DNA of 64,000 bases from Paenibacillus artemisiicola (GTDB lineage: Bacteria; Bacillota; Bacilli; Paenibacillales; Paenibacillaceae): the NCBI RefSeq assembly GCF_017652985.1, contig NZ_JAGGDJ010000004.1, positions 248,001 to 312,000 on the forward strand, read 5' to 3'. Shown piece by piece: positions 16,705 to 24,418 of the stretch (positions are counted from its first letter, which is position 1; every line of letters starts with the position of its first letter). The notes under the pieces are model-generated. The model was given only the letters and a program-made list of their open reading frames with translations, had not been told where the DNA came from and did not search any database. Position numbers and translations under genes: made by a program.

Positions 16705-18327
16705 TCAACAAAACGGCTTTTGTTCCGATAATGTGTCTTGTTTTCCGCTGTTTGCTTCTCCTCCCGGTTTATGGGGCTGTCCGTGATATTCGCCCGGCGA
16801 GAGTCCGACAATTTTCTTGAACTGCTTGCTGAAGTGCTTGACGTCGTTGAAGCCCGACTTTTCCGCGACCTCATAGACCCTCAGCGTTGACTCCGCCAAG
16901 AGCTCCTTGGCCCTGTTGACCCGCAGGGCAATCAGATAATCGATAAAGTTCTTCCCCGTCACCTTCTTGAACATTTCGCTGAAATAATTCCGGCTGACAT
17001 TGACTTCATCCGCCACCTGCTGAAGGGAAATCGCCTCGGTAAAATGCTCCGTCATGAACTGCACCGCCTGCATCACAATCCGCCCGTGAAGCGTGGGGTC
17101 CGGAATTCCGGAGTCATCCGGCACCGGCCTGCCGCTAAAGCAAGCCTCCACATGCTCCGCAATATCCGCCGCAAAATCAAGCTTGCTAAGCTTGCGGATA
17201 TGATGCACCATCGCCGTATTGTTATGCTTGCTTAACGTGAGCAGGCTGAGCATCTGCTCGGCCTCAACAATGACCTGCTGCTTCGTCTTGAATTGGCGGC
17301 TCCAATGGCCGGTGATTCGCTTCAGCTGGAGCAAGGCTTCGGAATGATTCTCCCCAGCCAGCGCCTCCTTGAGCAGATGCAACATGTCGCCTTGATCGGG
17401 AAGAGGCTCGCACGCCGGCCGAGGCCTTTCCTCCATCATCACGATGCTGCCCGGACCGTAAAAGAAGGTATCCTCAAGCGACTGCTGCGCTTCTGCAAAA
17501 GCGGCCTGAAGTTCCCGCAAATCCCCATGCAGCCGGCTGATCCCGGCCGCATACACTTCATCGGCCAGCTCCCCGCTCCGGACGGCTTGGCCGACAACCT
17601 CCTCCGCCGGCCCCGCCGACAATACCCGTTCAGGAATAACCGCTACCAGCAGATCCGGGTGGATTGCGGCGGCAGCAGGAGCTTCCAGCCTTTCATACAA
17701 AAGGGTCTTCATGGATTCAATCCCCCGCCCCGCCCGGACTTCAGACTCCTGTGCATGCGGCTTGATGCCATGAACCTGAAGAACAGCCATGCCGTAACGA
17801 TGCGGAGTATCCGTCAGATTCACGATCAGTGAAGCACAGGCCTCTTCATTGCCGTGAACGGCCTCAATCAACAGCTTCTCCAGCTCTTCCTGCTGCTCGG
17901 CAAGCTGTTTGTCCCGATACTTCTCAAGCAGCTCCCGATTCGCCTGCTCCTCCCGGAGCTTCACCCTCATCTGGTCGAGAATCGTCTTGAGCGAATTCGC
18001 GTTCAATGTCGGTTTCAAGATATAATCGGACGCGCCCAGCCTGATCCCTTCCCGCACATAATCGAAATCGCTATGGCAGCTGAGCAGCAGAACCTTGACC
18101 CAAGGACACAGCTCCCGCGCCCGGCGCGTCAGCTCCAGTCCGTCCATTACCGGCATGGCGATATCCGTAATCAGAATATCCACCTCCCCGTTCTCGAGCC
18201 ACTTCATCGCGCGCATGCCGTTTGCGGCTTCGCCCACCAGCCGGTAGCCGTTTCCCTCCCAATCGAACGTCGCGCGAAGCCCGGCCCTGGCCATGAATTC
18301 ATCGTCAACGAGCAGCACTCTGCACAT
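16705..18327 (-). CDS. Response regulator, YesN/AraC type
   Basis: A 540-residue protein: N-terminal receiver domain (phosphoacceptor Asp in ILITDIAMPVMDG near residue 55, Lys in DYILKPT), a central linker of about 280 residues, and a C-terminal AraC DNA-binding domain with two HTHs (ISLQQVADEVNVSRNYFSEM and EVAEKSGFNDVKHFSKQFKK). Its start overlaps the sensor kinase by 23 bp, with GGAGG at the right distance. It most likely activates the adjacent sugar transporter in response to the sensor. Confidence 0.94.
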   Translation of the reverse strand: MCRVLLVDDEFMARAGLRATFDWEGNGYRLVGEAANGMRAMKWLENGEVDILITDIAMPVMDGLELTRRARELCPWVKVLLLSCHSDFDYVREGIRLGASDYILKPTLNANSLKTILDQMRVKLREEQANRELLEKYRDKQLAEQQEELEKLLIEAVHGNEEACASLIVNLTDTPHRYGMAVLQVHGIKPHAQESEVRAGRGIESMKTLLYERLEAPAAAAIHPDLLVAVIPERVLSAGPAEEVVGQAVRSGELADEVYAAGISRLHGDLRELQAAFAEAQQSLEDTFFYGPGSIVMMEERPRPACEPLPDQGDMLHLLKEALAGENHSEALLQLKRITGHWSRQFKTKQQVIVEAEQMLSLLTLSKHNNTAMVHHIRKLSKLDFAADIAEHVEACFSGRPVPDDSGIPDPTLHGRIVMQAVQFMTEHFTEAISLQQVADEVNVSRNYFSEMFKKVTGKNFIDYLIALRVNRAKELLAESTLRVYEVAEKSGFNDVKHFSKQFKKIVGLSPGEYHGQPHKPGGEANSGKQDTLSEQKPFC

Positions 18328-20080
18328 ATTTGTCCTCCTTTCCCCGCGAGAACGTAATCAGCACCGAAGTGCCTTCCCCTTCTGCGCTGGCCACTTTTAC
18401 CCCGTAGGCATTACCGTAATACAGCTTGATCGTTTGATCCACATGCCGCAGCCCGATGCTCGTCATCCCCTTCGTCGTACGCTCCTTGCTGCTGATCAGC
18501 AGCTGGCTGATCAGCTCCTTGTCCATGCCGACTCCGTCATCCTGGATCCGGATAAGCAGATCCTCTCCCCGCTGCCGAACACGGATGGCGATCGTCCCCT
18601 TCTCCTCCTTGGGAGCAATCCCGTGGAAGATGGCATTCTCCACGATCGGCTGCAGCAGCATGCGGGGGATCGGAACGTCGAGCAGTTCTTCCGGACAGTC
18701 GGTATACAGCTCAATCTTGTTCTCGTACCGGTATTCCTGGATAATCATATATTTCTCCAGAAGCTCAAGCTCACCGCCGATGGTGCCGAATACGCCTCCC
18801 CGTTCCAGGCTCCCTTCCAGCAGCTGAACCAGCGTCGTAACGGCATTATCCACATCATTCGTGCGGTTGAGCTTGGCCATCCAGCGAATGGAGTTCAGCG
18901 TATTGTACAAGAAATGGGGATTGATCTGGTAGCGCAGTGCGCGGATTTCAGCCTTCTTCTTCTCCGATTCCTCTTTCGAGATACGCTCGATCAAGAGCGC
19001 GATCTGTCCGATCATTTTGTTGAAGCTGCGCCCCAGCTGGCCAATTTCGTTTCGTCCGATGTGACCGCTTCTGACCGTCAGATCCCCGGCTTCGCCCTTC
19101 TTCATCAGCCGGCTGAGGTTAACGAGCGGATTGCCGATAATGCGGATTCCGAATACCCCCATGCCGATAGCAAGCACGATGGCGCCCAAAGCGATCCAAA
19201 GCGTAAAATTCCGGATGCTAGCGGAGTCCGCGGTCAGCTCCTTCAGCGGTACAACACCGACTACATGCCAGCCGTTATCCAGTTTCTCGGGAATAACCAG
19301 CGTTTTCTTCTTATCGCTATTGCTATCCCGCATCTTCTCCGTCAGCTCGATCCTTGAGGCTTGTCCGTATTCCGCCGGATCGGGGTGATAGAAATAACGG
19401 TTCTCGTCATTGGTCACATAGATATAGCCGGTATCTCCGAACTGCACGCGATCAAGCTCGTCAATGAGCAGATCGGCCATGATTTCATAGAACATCACGC
19501 CGATGATCTCCCCCGTCTCCCAGCTGCGGATGGCGCGGCCCAACCCGAATACGGGAAAACCCATTTCCGTTTTCTTCAGGTACGAGGTTTGCGAAATTCC
19601 GAACCAGACCGTATTGCCGTTCGCCTTCAGGATGGCTTCATACCAGTCCGAATCCCATTGATCGGGGACGGACATCAGAGAATCTCCGCTAAACACCGAG
19701 TTGTTGCGTTTTACATCGAAGATGTAGATGTCAAGGATTTCCGAGGAATTGATCATAATGGATGTTAGCAGCTCTTTGCTGTTCTTCACCATCTCATTGA
19801 GTTCGTAAGGGGTGGTATCCGACTTTTGCTCCAATACCTCCTGAATGAGCTTGCTGTTGAGCACCATCATGGAGGAGTCGTCCAGCTTCTTGAAGAATAG
19901 ATTCAGTTTATCGCTGACCTGCGTGATGGTAAGGGACGCGACCTTGCTAACCTGCTCCTCCACAATAGCCGAAGATTTGTTATAGGACAGGAAGCCCATC
20001 ACAAGTACGGGAAGCGTCATGCCGATAAAACAAAACAAAAACAGCTGATTAACGATCGAATGCAGATGCCGAAATCGCAT
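18305..20080 (-). CDS. Sensor histidine kinase, YesM type
   Basis: A 591-residue membrane kinase: helix at about 12-33, an extracytoplasmic Cache-like sensor domain to about 285, a second helix (LWIALGAIVLAIGMG), HAMP, the dimerisation/phosphoacceptor motif INPHFLYNTLNSIRWMAK, and a GHKL ATPase domain (VENAIFHG, DDGVGMD). It is cotranscribed with the YesN-type regulator. Such pairs sense sugars or polysaccharide fragments outside the cell and control nearby importers. Confidence 0.94.
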   Translation of the reverse strand: MRFRHLHSIVNQLFLFCFIGMTLPVLVMGFLSYNKSSAIVEEQVSKVASLTITQVSDKLNLFFKKLDDSSMMVLNSKLIQEVLEQKSDTTPYELNEMVKNSKELLTSIMINSSEILDIYIFDVKRNNSVFSGDSLMSVPDQWDSDWYEAILKANGNTVWFGISQTSYLKKTEMGFPVFGLGRAIRSWETGEIIGVMFYEIMADLLIDELDRVQFGDTGYIYVTNDENRYFYHPDPAEYGQASRIELTEKMRDSNSDKKKTLVIPEKLDNGWHVVGVVPLKELTADSASIRNFTLWIALGAIVLAIGMGVFGIRIIGNPLVNLSRLMKKGEAGDLTVRSGHIGRNEIGQLGRSFNKMIGQIALLIERISKEESEKKKAEIRALRYQINPHFLYNTLNSIRWMAKLNRTNDVDNAVTTLVQLLEGSLERGGVFGTIGGELELLEKYMIIQEYRYENKIELYTDCPEELLDVPIPRMLLQPIVENAIFHGIAPKEEKGTIAIRVRQRGEDLLIRIQDDGVGMDKELISQLLISSKERTTKGMTSIGLRHVDQTIKLYYGNAYGVKVASAEGEGTSVLITFSRGKEDKYVQSAAR

Positions 20081-20401
20081 GAGGATTTATCCTTTCCTGC
20101 CAGATTTGATGATCCGCTTACAGCTTTGAAACTTGACCTCCCTTCTGTGAAAGCAAGGGTGATTGGGACAACATACATCCCCTCACCACCTCATTGCTAA
20201 GGATTGACCCCTTAAATTCGCCAATAGCTGGATTTCCCCCTTCATTGGTTGCCATTTTCAGTCAAATAGGAAGAACGAGCTTCGCCGTCCTGAAGGGGAA
20301 GCCCCTCCCCTTCAGCACACTCCAATCCGCGCTGCCTGTGCAGGCGGAGTTGTTCCCTATTCGGTTCGGTAAGTTGGCGATTTTGCTGCAATGGCAAAAG
20401 A

Positions 20402-20438
20402 AAAAACGGCTTTTCGCGTTAGGCGAAAAGCCGTTTTT
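20402..20438. terminator. Strong bidirectional hairpin terminator
   Basis: A perfect 16-bp stem (arm AAAAACGGCTTTTCGC, 20402-20417 with 20423-20438) and a five-base loop, with T runs on both strands. Confidence 0.8.
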
Positions 20439-20464
20439 GCTAAGCTGGCGCGTCTGTTAATTAC

Positions 20465-20550
20465 AACTGCCCGTTAGCGCAACGACGGCAGCCGATGGAT
20501 CTGAACTGGCTGCCGTCGCGTCATGATTGAACTATCGTGTCCCGTTAGCG
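20465..20550. repeat. Dispersed terminator-bearing repeat, full copy
   Basis: On the minus strand: GCTAACGGG-ACACGATAGTTCAAT, then an 11-bp hairpin (CGACGGCAGCC/GGCTGCCGTCG at 20483-20493 and 20508-20518), then GCGCTAACGGGCAGTT. The two GCTAACGGG blocks are direct repeats flanking the hairpin. Related copies are at 22703, 23057, 23904, 24189, 38884, 41274 and 41494, with a partial end at 12698. Confidence 0.75.
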
Positions 20551-20598
20551 GAATGACGAGCTTTCAAGGTTAGTATACAAGAGGCTTAACCAGGTAAG

Positions 20599-20673
20599 CT
20601 AGTTCGGGTTGGACTCTAACCGCTTAATCTCTTCTTCAGTAAATCCTGTTTTGATTTTCCTCATGATGTTCAT
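20599..20673 (-). pseudogene. IS3-family OrfA relic (N-terminal fragment)
   Basis: A 24-codon frame (MNIMRKIKTGF, TEEEIKRLESNPN) resembles the start of IS3-type OrfA helix-turn-helix proteins, which commonly begin with K-F-T-x-E-E-I-x-x-L-x-x-N-P-N. GGGGA precedes it. A stop follows and no further transposase sequence is readable, so only a stub remains. Confidence 0.4.
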
Positions 20674-20772
20674 TCCCCGTATATTTTCGATAGTATGATT
20701 AAAACACAAAAAACCGTAAGAGGTCACTTTTTTCAAAGTGTATTTGTTGACTGAATAAGGTTACTAGGTAGG

Positions 20773-22254
20773 TTAATCTTCGATGCTTATCGAGTAAGCG
20801 TCGGCATCCCAATTGACCTCGGCTCCGAGTGTTTCCGAGATTAACCGAAGCGGTACATACACACTGTCATTAACGAAGACCGGATTCTCCGCTCCGGACA
20901 CGACTTTGCCGTCTATCGTCGTTTGACCTGTCAATGAGCTCAGAATAATCGTCGAGCTAGCATTCGCTGCGATGACCGATCTGGTCTTTACATCCCACCG
21001 CACCTTCACGCCCATCTTCTCGAAAATCCCACGCAGCGGCACGTAAGCCGAGTTGTGCACCAGAAGCGGAGGCATCGACAGCTCGGACTGCTGGCCATCC
21101 AGATAGACAGTAATGGAATTCTTCACCAGCGTAGGCGTCTTGACTTCAACGTCCAGCGTACCAAGTCCGGTTTGACCGAATTCGTTCGTCCCCCAGGAGA
21201 GCACATGACCGTCCTTCAGCAGCGCGTAATGATTGCGTCCCGAGGAAGCAATCGACACGGCACCCGCTACACCTGGCACTTGTTCCGCATACACGCGGCC
21301 TTGGGCATCTGCGTCCCACATACTCCACTGCCAGACCGTTCCGTCTGCTTTGACGGCTGCGCCCATGCTGATCGCTACAATGTCTGTCAGCCCCGCTACT
21401 TGATACGGCAGCAGCATATGGTGCTCCGGTTGCACCCAAGCCTGATTATTCCACATACAGACGGTTCCGTCGGATCGCAGTGCCGTTCCGTACATTTGAT
21501 CAATGGCGATGGCCGTGTATTTGCCGTCTCCCGTCAGACGTGTAGGCTTGCGAATCGCTTTATTGGCGCCGGGAGTTTCAAGCCCCCATACCCAAACCTC
21601 GCCGCCATTGCCGAGCGCCGCAGATGTATACATGCCCGCCGCAATCGAGACGATTGACGGCAAGCCTTTCACCTGCACCGGATTTAGGGCGTTCTTGCGC
21701 GAATCGTCGCCGAGCTGGCCGAATTCATTGCCGCCCCAGCCCCATACCGTCCCGTCGTTCTTCAGTGCCAGACTATGATTATCGCCAGCCGATACCATCT
21801 TCATATCGGTCAGCCCTGTCACTTGAATCGGCTGTGTGGCAATGGCTGACGATTGCTGGCCATTGCCAAGCTGGCCGTGCTCGTTGCCGCCGAACGCCCA
21901 GACCGAGCCGTCGTCCTGCAAGAGGAGCGAATGCCGGTAACCGCCGGACACTTCCTTCACATGGTTAATATGTACCTGCACAGGAGAATAGGCTGGTGTC
22001 GTCGCCCCGTTGCCAATCGAGCCGTAGCCGCCGCCCCATGCCCATAAGCTGCCGTCGCTTTTGACTGCATACACGCTTCGATCCCCTGAATCGATTTGAA
22101 CCGCATCGGCAAAAAGTTTGCCTGACGCCGTTGACGTCGCTGTTGACTCTATCGTCATGCCCCCGGCCTCGTCTGCAATTGCGCTTGCAGGCAGCATGAG
22201 TGCCAATCCAATTGCAGCGCCGACAACCCATTTATGCATGTTCCTGTTAATCAT
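20773..22254 (-). CDS. Secreted RCC1-repeat protein with copper-amine-oxidase-N-like domain
   Basis: A 493-residue exported protein. A signal peptide (about residues 1-27, cleaved after SAIA) precedes seven RCC1-type repeats forming a beta-propeller, visible as VWAFGGNEHGQLGNG, VWGWGGNEFGQLGDD and LSWGTNEFGQTGLG. The C-terminal ~115 residues (from ITVYLDGQQ) form the stalk domain also found at the N-terminus of copper amine oxidases, with its double motif YVPLRGIFEKMG and YVPLRLISETLG. That domain usually helps wall association in Paenibacillus. No enzyme motif is seen; a binding or scaffold role is likely. Confidence 0.9.
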   Translation of the reverse strand: MINRNMHKWVVGAAIGLALMLPASAIADEAGGMTIESTATSTASGKLFADAVQIDSGDRSVYAVKSDGSLWAWGGGYGSIGNGATTPAYSPVQVHINHVKEVSGGYRHSLLLQDDGSVWAFGGNEHGQLGNGQQSSAIATQPIQVTGLTDMKMVSAGDNHSLALKNDGTVWGWGGNEFGQLGDDSRKNALNPVQVKGLPSIVSIAAGMYTSAALGNGGEVWVWGLETPGANKAIRKPTRLTGDGKYTAIAIDQMYGTALRSDGTVCMWNNQAWVQPEHHMLLPYQVAGLTDIVAISMGAAVKADGTVWQWSMWDADAQGRVYAEQVPGVAGAVSIASSGRNHYALLKDGHVLSWGTNEFGQTGLGTLDVEVKTPTLVKNSITVYLDGQQSELSMPPLLVHNSAYVPLRGIFEKMGVKVRWDVKTRSVIAANASSTIILSSLTGQTTIDGKVVSGAENPVFVNDSVYVPLRLISETLGAEVNWDADAYSISIED

Positions 22255-22745
22255 CCATTTGACTCTCCTTCATAGATACGCCCAATTTTAATCCTCTGAC
22301 GTTCCCGGCAATGAAATAGTTTCATGCCAAGGAGAGGCGAGCGATATTGAACTGATACATTTCTACCACCGGGCTCTTTGGAACGGCATACAGCCGATCT
22401 GAGGGGCTTTTATACTTGTCCTTCCAGTATTCGATGTAATACGGAAAAAGACGCCCTTCTGCTTGGCGGCGAAGGCGTCCTATCGTTCAATACATACCGG
22501 GCATCCGTATGCCCTTATTCGGTTACGCTCATTTTAGCATGGGCCTAGCAGATAGGCAATACAAATGCCCCTTCTCAACGAGGAGGCTTTTTATGGAACA
22601 TCATTTTTCATTTGGCTATTAGAACCATTTGTAGGTATCAACTTCTGGACATAAGAAAAGTACAACCTCTTGGATTGTGACTTCGAATCAAGCTTCTCTC
22701 TAATTGAACTATCGTTCCCCGTTAGCTTAATCACAAATATACTAA
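22255..22745. other. Intergenic region, 491 bp
   Basis: It holds the upstream region of the RCC1 gene, a hairpin GGGCAT/ATGCCC at about 22499-22514, an interrupted inverted repeat with GACGCC arms near 22448, a nine-codon plus-strand frame with a good ribosome site (22593-22622, MEHHFSFGY) of unknown meaning, and one repeat end (22703-22728). Confidence 0.45.
22703..22728. repeat. Dispersed repeat, single-end copy
   Basis: On the minus strand AAGCTAACGGGGAACGATAG followed by TTCAAT, 18 bp after the stop codon of the small membrane gene. Confidence 0.65.
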
Positions 22746-23012
22746 TCAGAGATTCTTTTCACGCCTTTTTCCGTGCAATTTTAAACTTGCCGAATACGCA
22801 ACTCTTGAGAAAAATGGTAATACCAAAATATATAGAAAGGTAGAATGAATAAGAGATGCATCAAAGAAGCAATATGTTATTGCAGACACTAATCCGAACG
22901 TAAAGAAAGCAACCATAACCCAGTAAGCAAAACGTAAAAATTTTGCTTTATGTGTATTGTCGTTTTCACACGGTCTCCCATATAACATTATAATCAAATT
23001 CAACATCATCAT
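22746..23012 (-). CDS. Small membrane protein of unknown function
   Basis: An 88-residue protein with two strong membrane helices (about residues 28-50 and 57-73) and a basic C-terminal tail (KLHGKRREKNL). AAAAGG lies just before three tandem ATGs. I do not recognise a family. It stands alone between repeat elements in a low-density region and its expression is uncertain. Confidence 0.5.
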   Translation of the reverse strand: MMMLNLIIMLYGRPCENDNTHKAKFLRFAYWVMVAFFTFGLVSAITYCFFDASLIHSTFLYILVLPFFSRVAYSASLKLHGKRREKNL

Positions 23013-23056
23013 CCTTTTCCCGACATATCTATGGCGACCGATTATCCTCGTTCAAT

Positions 23057-23085
23057 TATTGAACTATCGTGCCCGTTAGCGCAAC
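23057..23085. repeat. Dispersed repeat, single-end copy
   Basis: On the minus strand GTTGCGCTAACGGGCACGAT then AGTTCAAT, about 25 bp after the stop codon of the broken lipoprotein gene. Confidence 0.65.
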
Positions 23086-23109
23086 TAAGAGACGCCAAAT
23101 TAGAAGCCG

Positions 23110-23581
23110 TTATTGAGTAGCTTTATTGTAAATAACTGAATTTGAATTGTTGTAAATTAAAACATTCTCCATTTGCATATCCCCATTAATGACCCTTCCA
23201 TACGGAACAATTAATCCTATGCTTTTGCTAAATTTCTTAGTAACTTTTGTACCATCTCTAAAAGTAACTTCCGCATATGAAGCGCCCTTCATTAATTTTT
23301 CATTCAACAAAATAGTAACAAATGGATAGTTGGTTGCAGAACCCGATAAATATACCGGAGAGTTTTCCAAGAGTTCACCCCATACTTTTTTGTCTCGAAT
23401 GGTGCCACTACCATCTTTATAAAGCATAAAGTAACCGGCAGAGCCTTTATTTTTAAAAATAATAACCGAAATACTTATTTATTTCATTACTTGAAGGAAC
23501 TGCGTAATCAGTGTTTGAGCACCCCAATACCATCGAGAAAACAACAAACACAATTATTAAAGAGAACTTTTTAACCATCAT
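23110..23581 (-). pseudogene. Lipoprotein gene of unknown function broken by a single-base frameshift
   Basis: AGGAG precedes tandem ATGs (23581/23578) and a signal peptide with lipobox (VVFSMVLGCSNTD) that reads in frame to NKYFGYYF and a stop. Removing one base of the A5 run at 23455-23459 (T5 on the coding strand) joins it to KNKGSAGYFMLYKDGSGTI and on to YNKATQ at 23110, giving a ~155-residue lipoprotein. The C-terminal part contains beta-rich DGSGTIRDKKVW. This is a homopolymer frameshift, either a real pseudogene or a sequence error. No family was recognised. Confidence 0.7.
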
Positions 23582-23710
23582 GTAACTCCTTTCAAAATAC
23601 TAAGTAAAAAACAGATATAACGCCTTAGTCTGTCCTTTCCTCGACGCCCATCTGTAAATTTATTCCTTTCCACTTTGAATTTAGACGCACAAAGTTGATA
23701 TTAGGTTGCG

Positions 23711-23848
23711 CTATCCTGCTTTTACTGGTTCGAAAAGACCTATTTTTTCAATTCCATAGTTGTATTTGTCTAATAATTCAAAAAACCTCTTAGGATACAC
23801 TTCTGCACCAATATGTTTAATTGAATAAATCTTAATGTAAAACCCCAT
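23711..23848 (-). CDS. 45-residue ORF with strong ribosome site, probably a truncated gene
   Basis: The frame MGFYIKIYSIKHIGAEVYPK continues RFFELLDKYNYG and ends FEPVKAG. GGGGGAGG lies a few bases before the ATG, the best ribosome site in this region. The composition is protein-like, but the text looks like the N-terminus of a longer protein, and the stop lies in a GCTATCCTGC stretch resembling the edge of the dispersed repeat. It could be a small real gene or a remnant. Function unknown. Confidence 0.45.
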   Translation of the reverse strand: MGFYIKIYSIKHIGAEVYPKRFFELLDKYNYGIEKIGLFEPVKAG

Positions 23849-23903
23849 GTTCCTCCCCCGACCTTTAACTCAGATTATGGGCATCTGTATTTTAACACAT
23901 ATT

Positions 23904-23994
23904 GGAACTATTCTGCCCGTTAGCGTAACGAAGACAGCCGATCGTTTGTGATCGGCTGCTTTGTGTTATCTTGAATTAACATGTCCAGTTAGCT
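23904..23994. repeat. Dispersed terminator-bearing repeat, full copy
   Basis: GAACTATTCTGCCCGTTAGC, then a hairpin (CAGCCGATC/GATCGGCTG), then a diverged second end ATGTCCAGTTAGCTGG. Confidence 0.65.
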
Positions 23995-23998
23995 GGTT

Positions 23999-24031
23999 GT
24001 GAGAAAACTGCATCGTACCGACGGAGTTGAA
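23999..24031. repeat. Dispersed 33-bp repeat, copy 2
   Basis: GTGAGAAAACTGCATCGTAC followed by CGACGGAGTTGAA; the partner is at 11549-11581. It directly follows the repeat copy at 23904-23994. Confidence 0.6.
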
Positions 24032-24077
24032 CCTACCTGCGATGGTCTTAATTAAATTTGCACATTAGCATAAAGAA

Positions 24078-24097
24078 GGGCTGCCAGCTGGCAGCCC
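24078..24097. terminator. Perfect 20-bp palindrome, terminator-like
   Basis: GGGCTGCCAGCTGGCAGCCC. It follows the SGNH relic on the minus strand and is followed there by TTCTTTAT and a degenerate GCTAATGTGCA repeat edge. Confidence 0.45.
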
Positions 24098-24101
24098 CCA
24101 T

Positions 24102-24191
24102 TTATATTAACGTAGTCATCCTTTCAGCTAATGTCTTGGAGACAAAAGCACCGACTTCATTATTGTTGGCTTCTTCCGTGAAGTGATCCAA
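24102..24191 (-). pseudogene. C-terminal relic resembling an SGNH/GDSL esterase
   Basis: A 29-codon stretch reads LDHFTEEANNNEV then GAFVSKTLAERMTTLI and a stop. The D-x-x-H-like start followed by a helix with A-F-V-x-x-x-L resembles the C-terminal block of SGNH hydrolases (rhamnogalacturonan acetylesterase type). It begins exactly at a dispersed-repeat edge, where an in-frame stop precedes it. It is too short for firm assignment. Confidence 0.3.
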
Positions 24192-24212
24192 CTATCCTGC
24201 CCGTTTGTTTAA
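24189..24212. repeat. Dispersed repeat, diverged edge
   Basis: CAACTATCCTGCCCGTTTG, with GTTAGC changed to GTTTGT; it abuts the SGNH relic. Confidence 0.5.
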
Positions 24213-24242
24213 CAAGCTTGGTTTGGAGCAGATCCGTCGGGA

Positions 24243-24290
24243 ATGACATCAAGTACTTGTCTTTGGTTCGTGACAAGAACTTGATGTCAT
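24243..24290. repeat. Long inverted repeat
   Basis: A 19-bp arm ATGACATCAAGTACTTGTC pairs with 24272-24290 with one mismatch and a 10-bp loop. Its right arm is also the left end of the ~70-bp dispersed repeat. Confidence 0.7.
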
Positions 24291-24343
24291 AAATAGCTGC
24301 GATATACGCAGCCTTTTATGGGGTTATGTACTTGTCACCCGAC
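24272..24343. repeat. Dispersed ~70-bp repeat, copy 2
   Basis: GACAAGAACTTGATGTCAT, hairpin AGCTGCG/CGCAGC, and ACTTGTCACCCGAC in the same order as 9624-9691. Confidence 0.6.
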
Positions 24344-24418
24344 GCTTGTCACTCTACAGAAGATGATAAAGTCTGCTGGATGCACGAACAGAGCTGAGCA
24401 CGCCGGGCTATTCCGCTT

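Larger units (their letters stand above)
20081..20772. other. Intergenic region, 692 bp, with terminator, repeat and IS relic
   Basis: Contains the promoter side of the sensor kinase, a strong hairpin (20402-20438), a full copy of the dispersed repeat (20465-20550) and an IS3-like relic (20599-20673). An 88-codon plus-strand ORF (20194-20460) ends inside the hairpin and has no coding character. Confidence 0.5.
23849..24418. other. Low-density region, 570 bp, filled with repeats and gene relics
   Basis: It contains a dispersed repeat copy (23904-23994), a 33-bp repeat (23999-24031), a palindrome (24078-24097), an SGNH-like relic (24102-24191), a repeat edge at 24189-24212 and a long inverted repeat (24243-24290) overlapping the ~70-bp repeat. 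No intact gene is visible. Confidence 0.55.

Noticed and set aside
20194..20460. 88-codon plus-strand ORF before the repeat at 20465
   Set aside because: Its last third is the perfect terminator hairpin read as codons; no ribosome site.
22593..22622. Nine-codon plus-strand frame (MEHHFSFGY) with GAGGAGG upstream
   Set aside because: Good ribosome site but too short to support, with no downstream plus-strand gene that a leader peptide could control.
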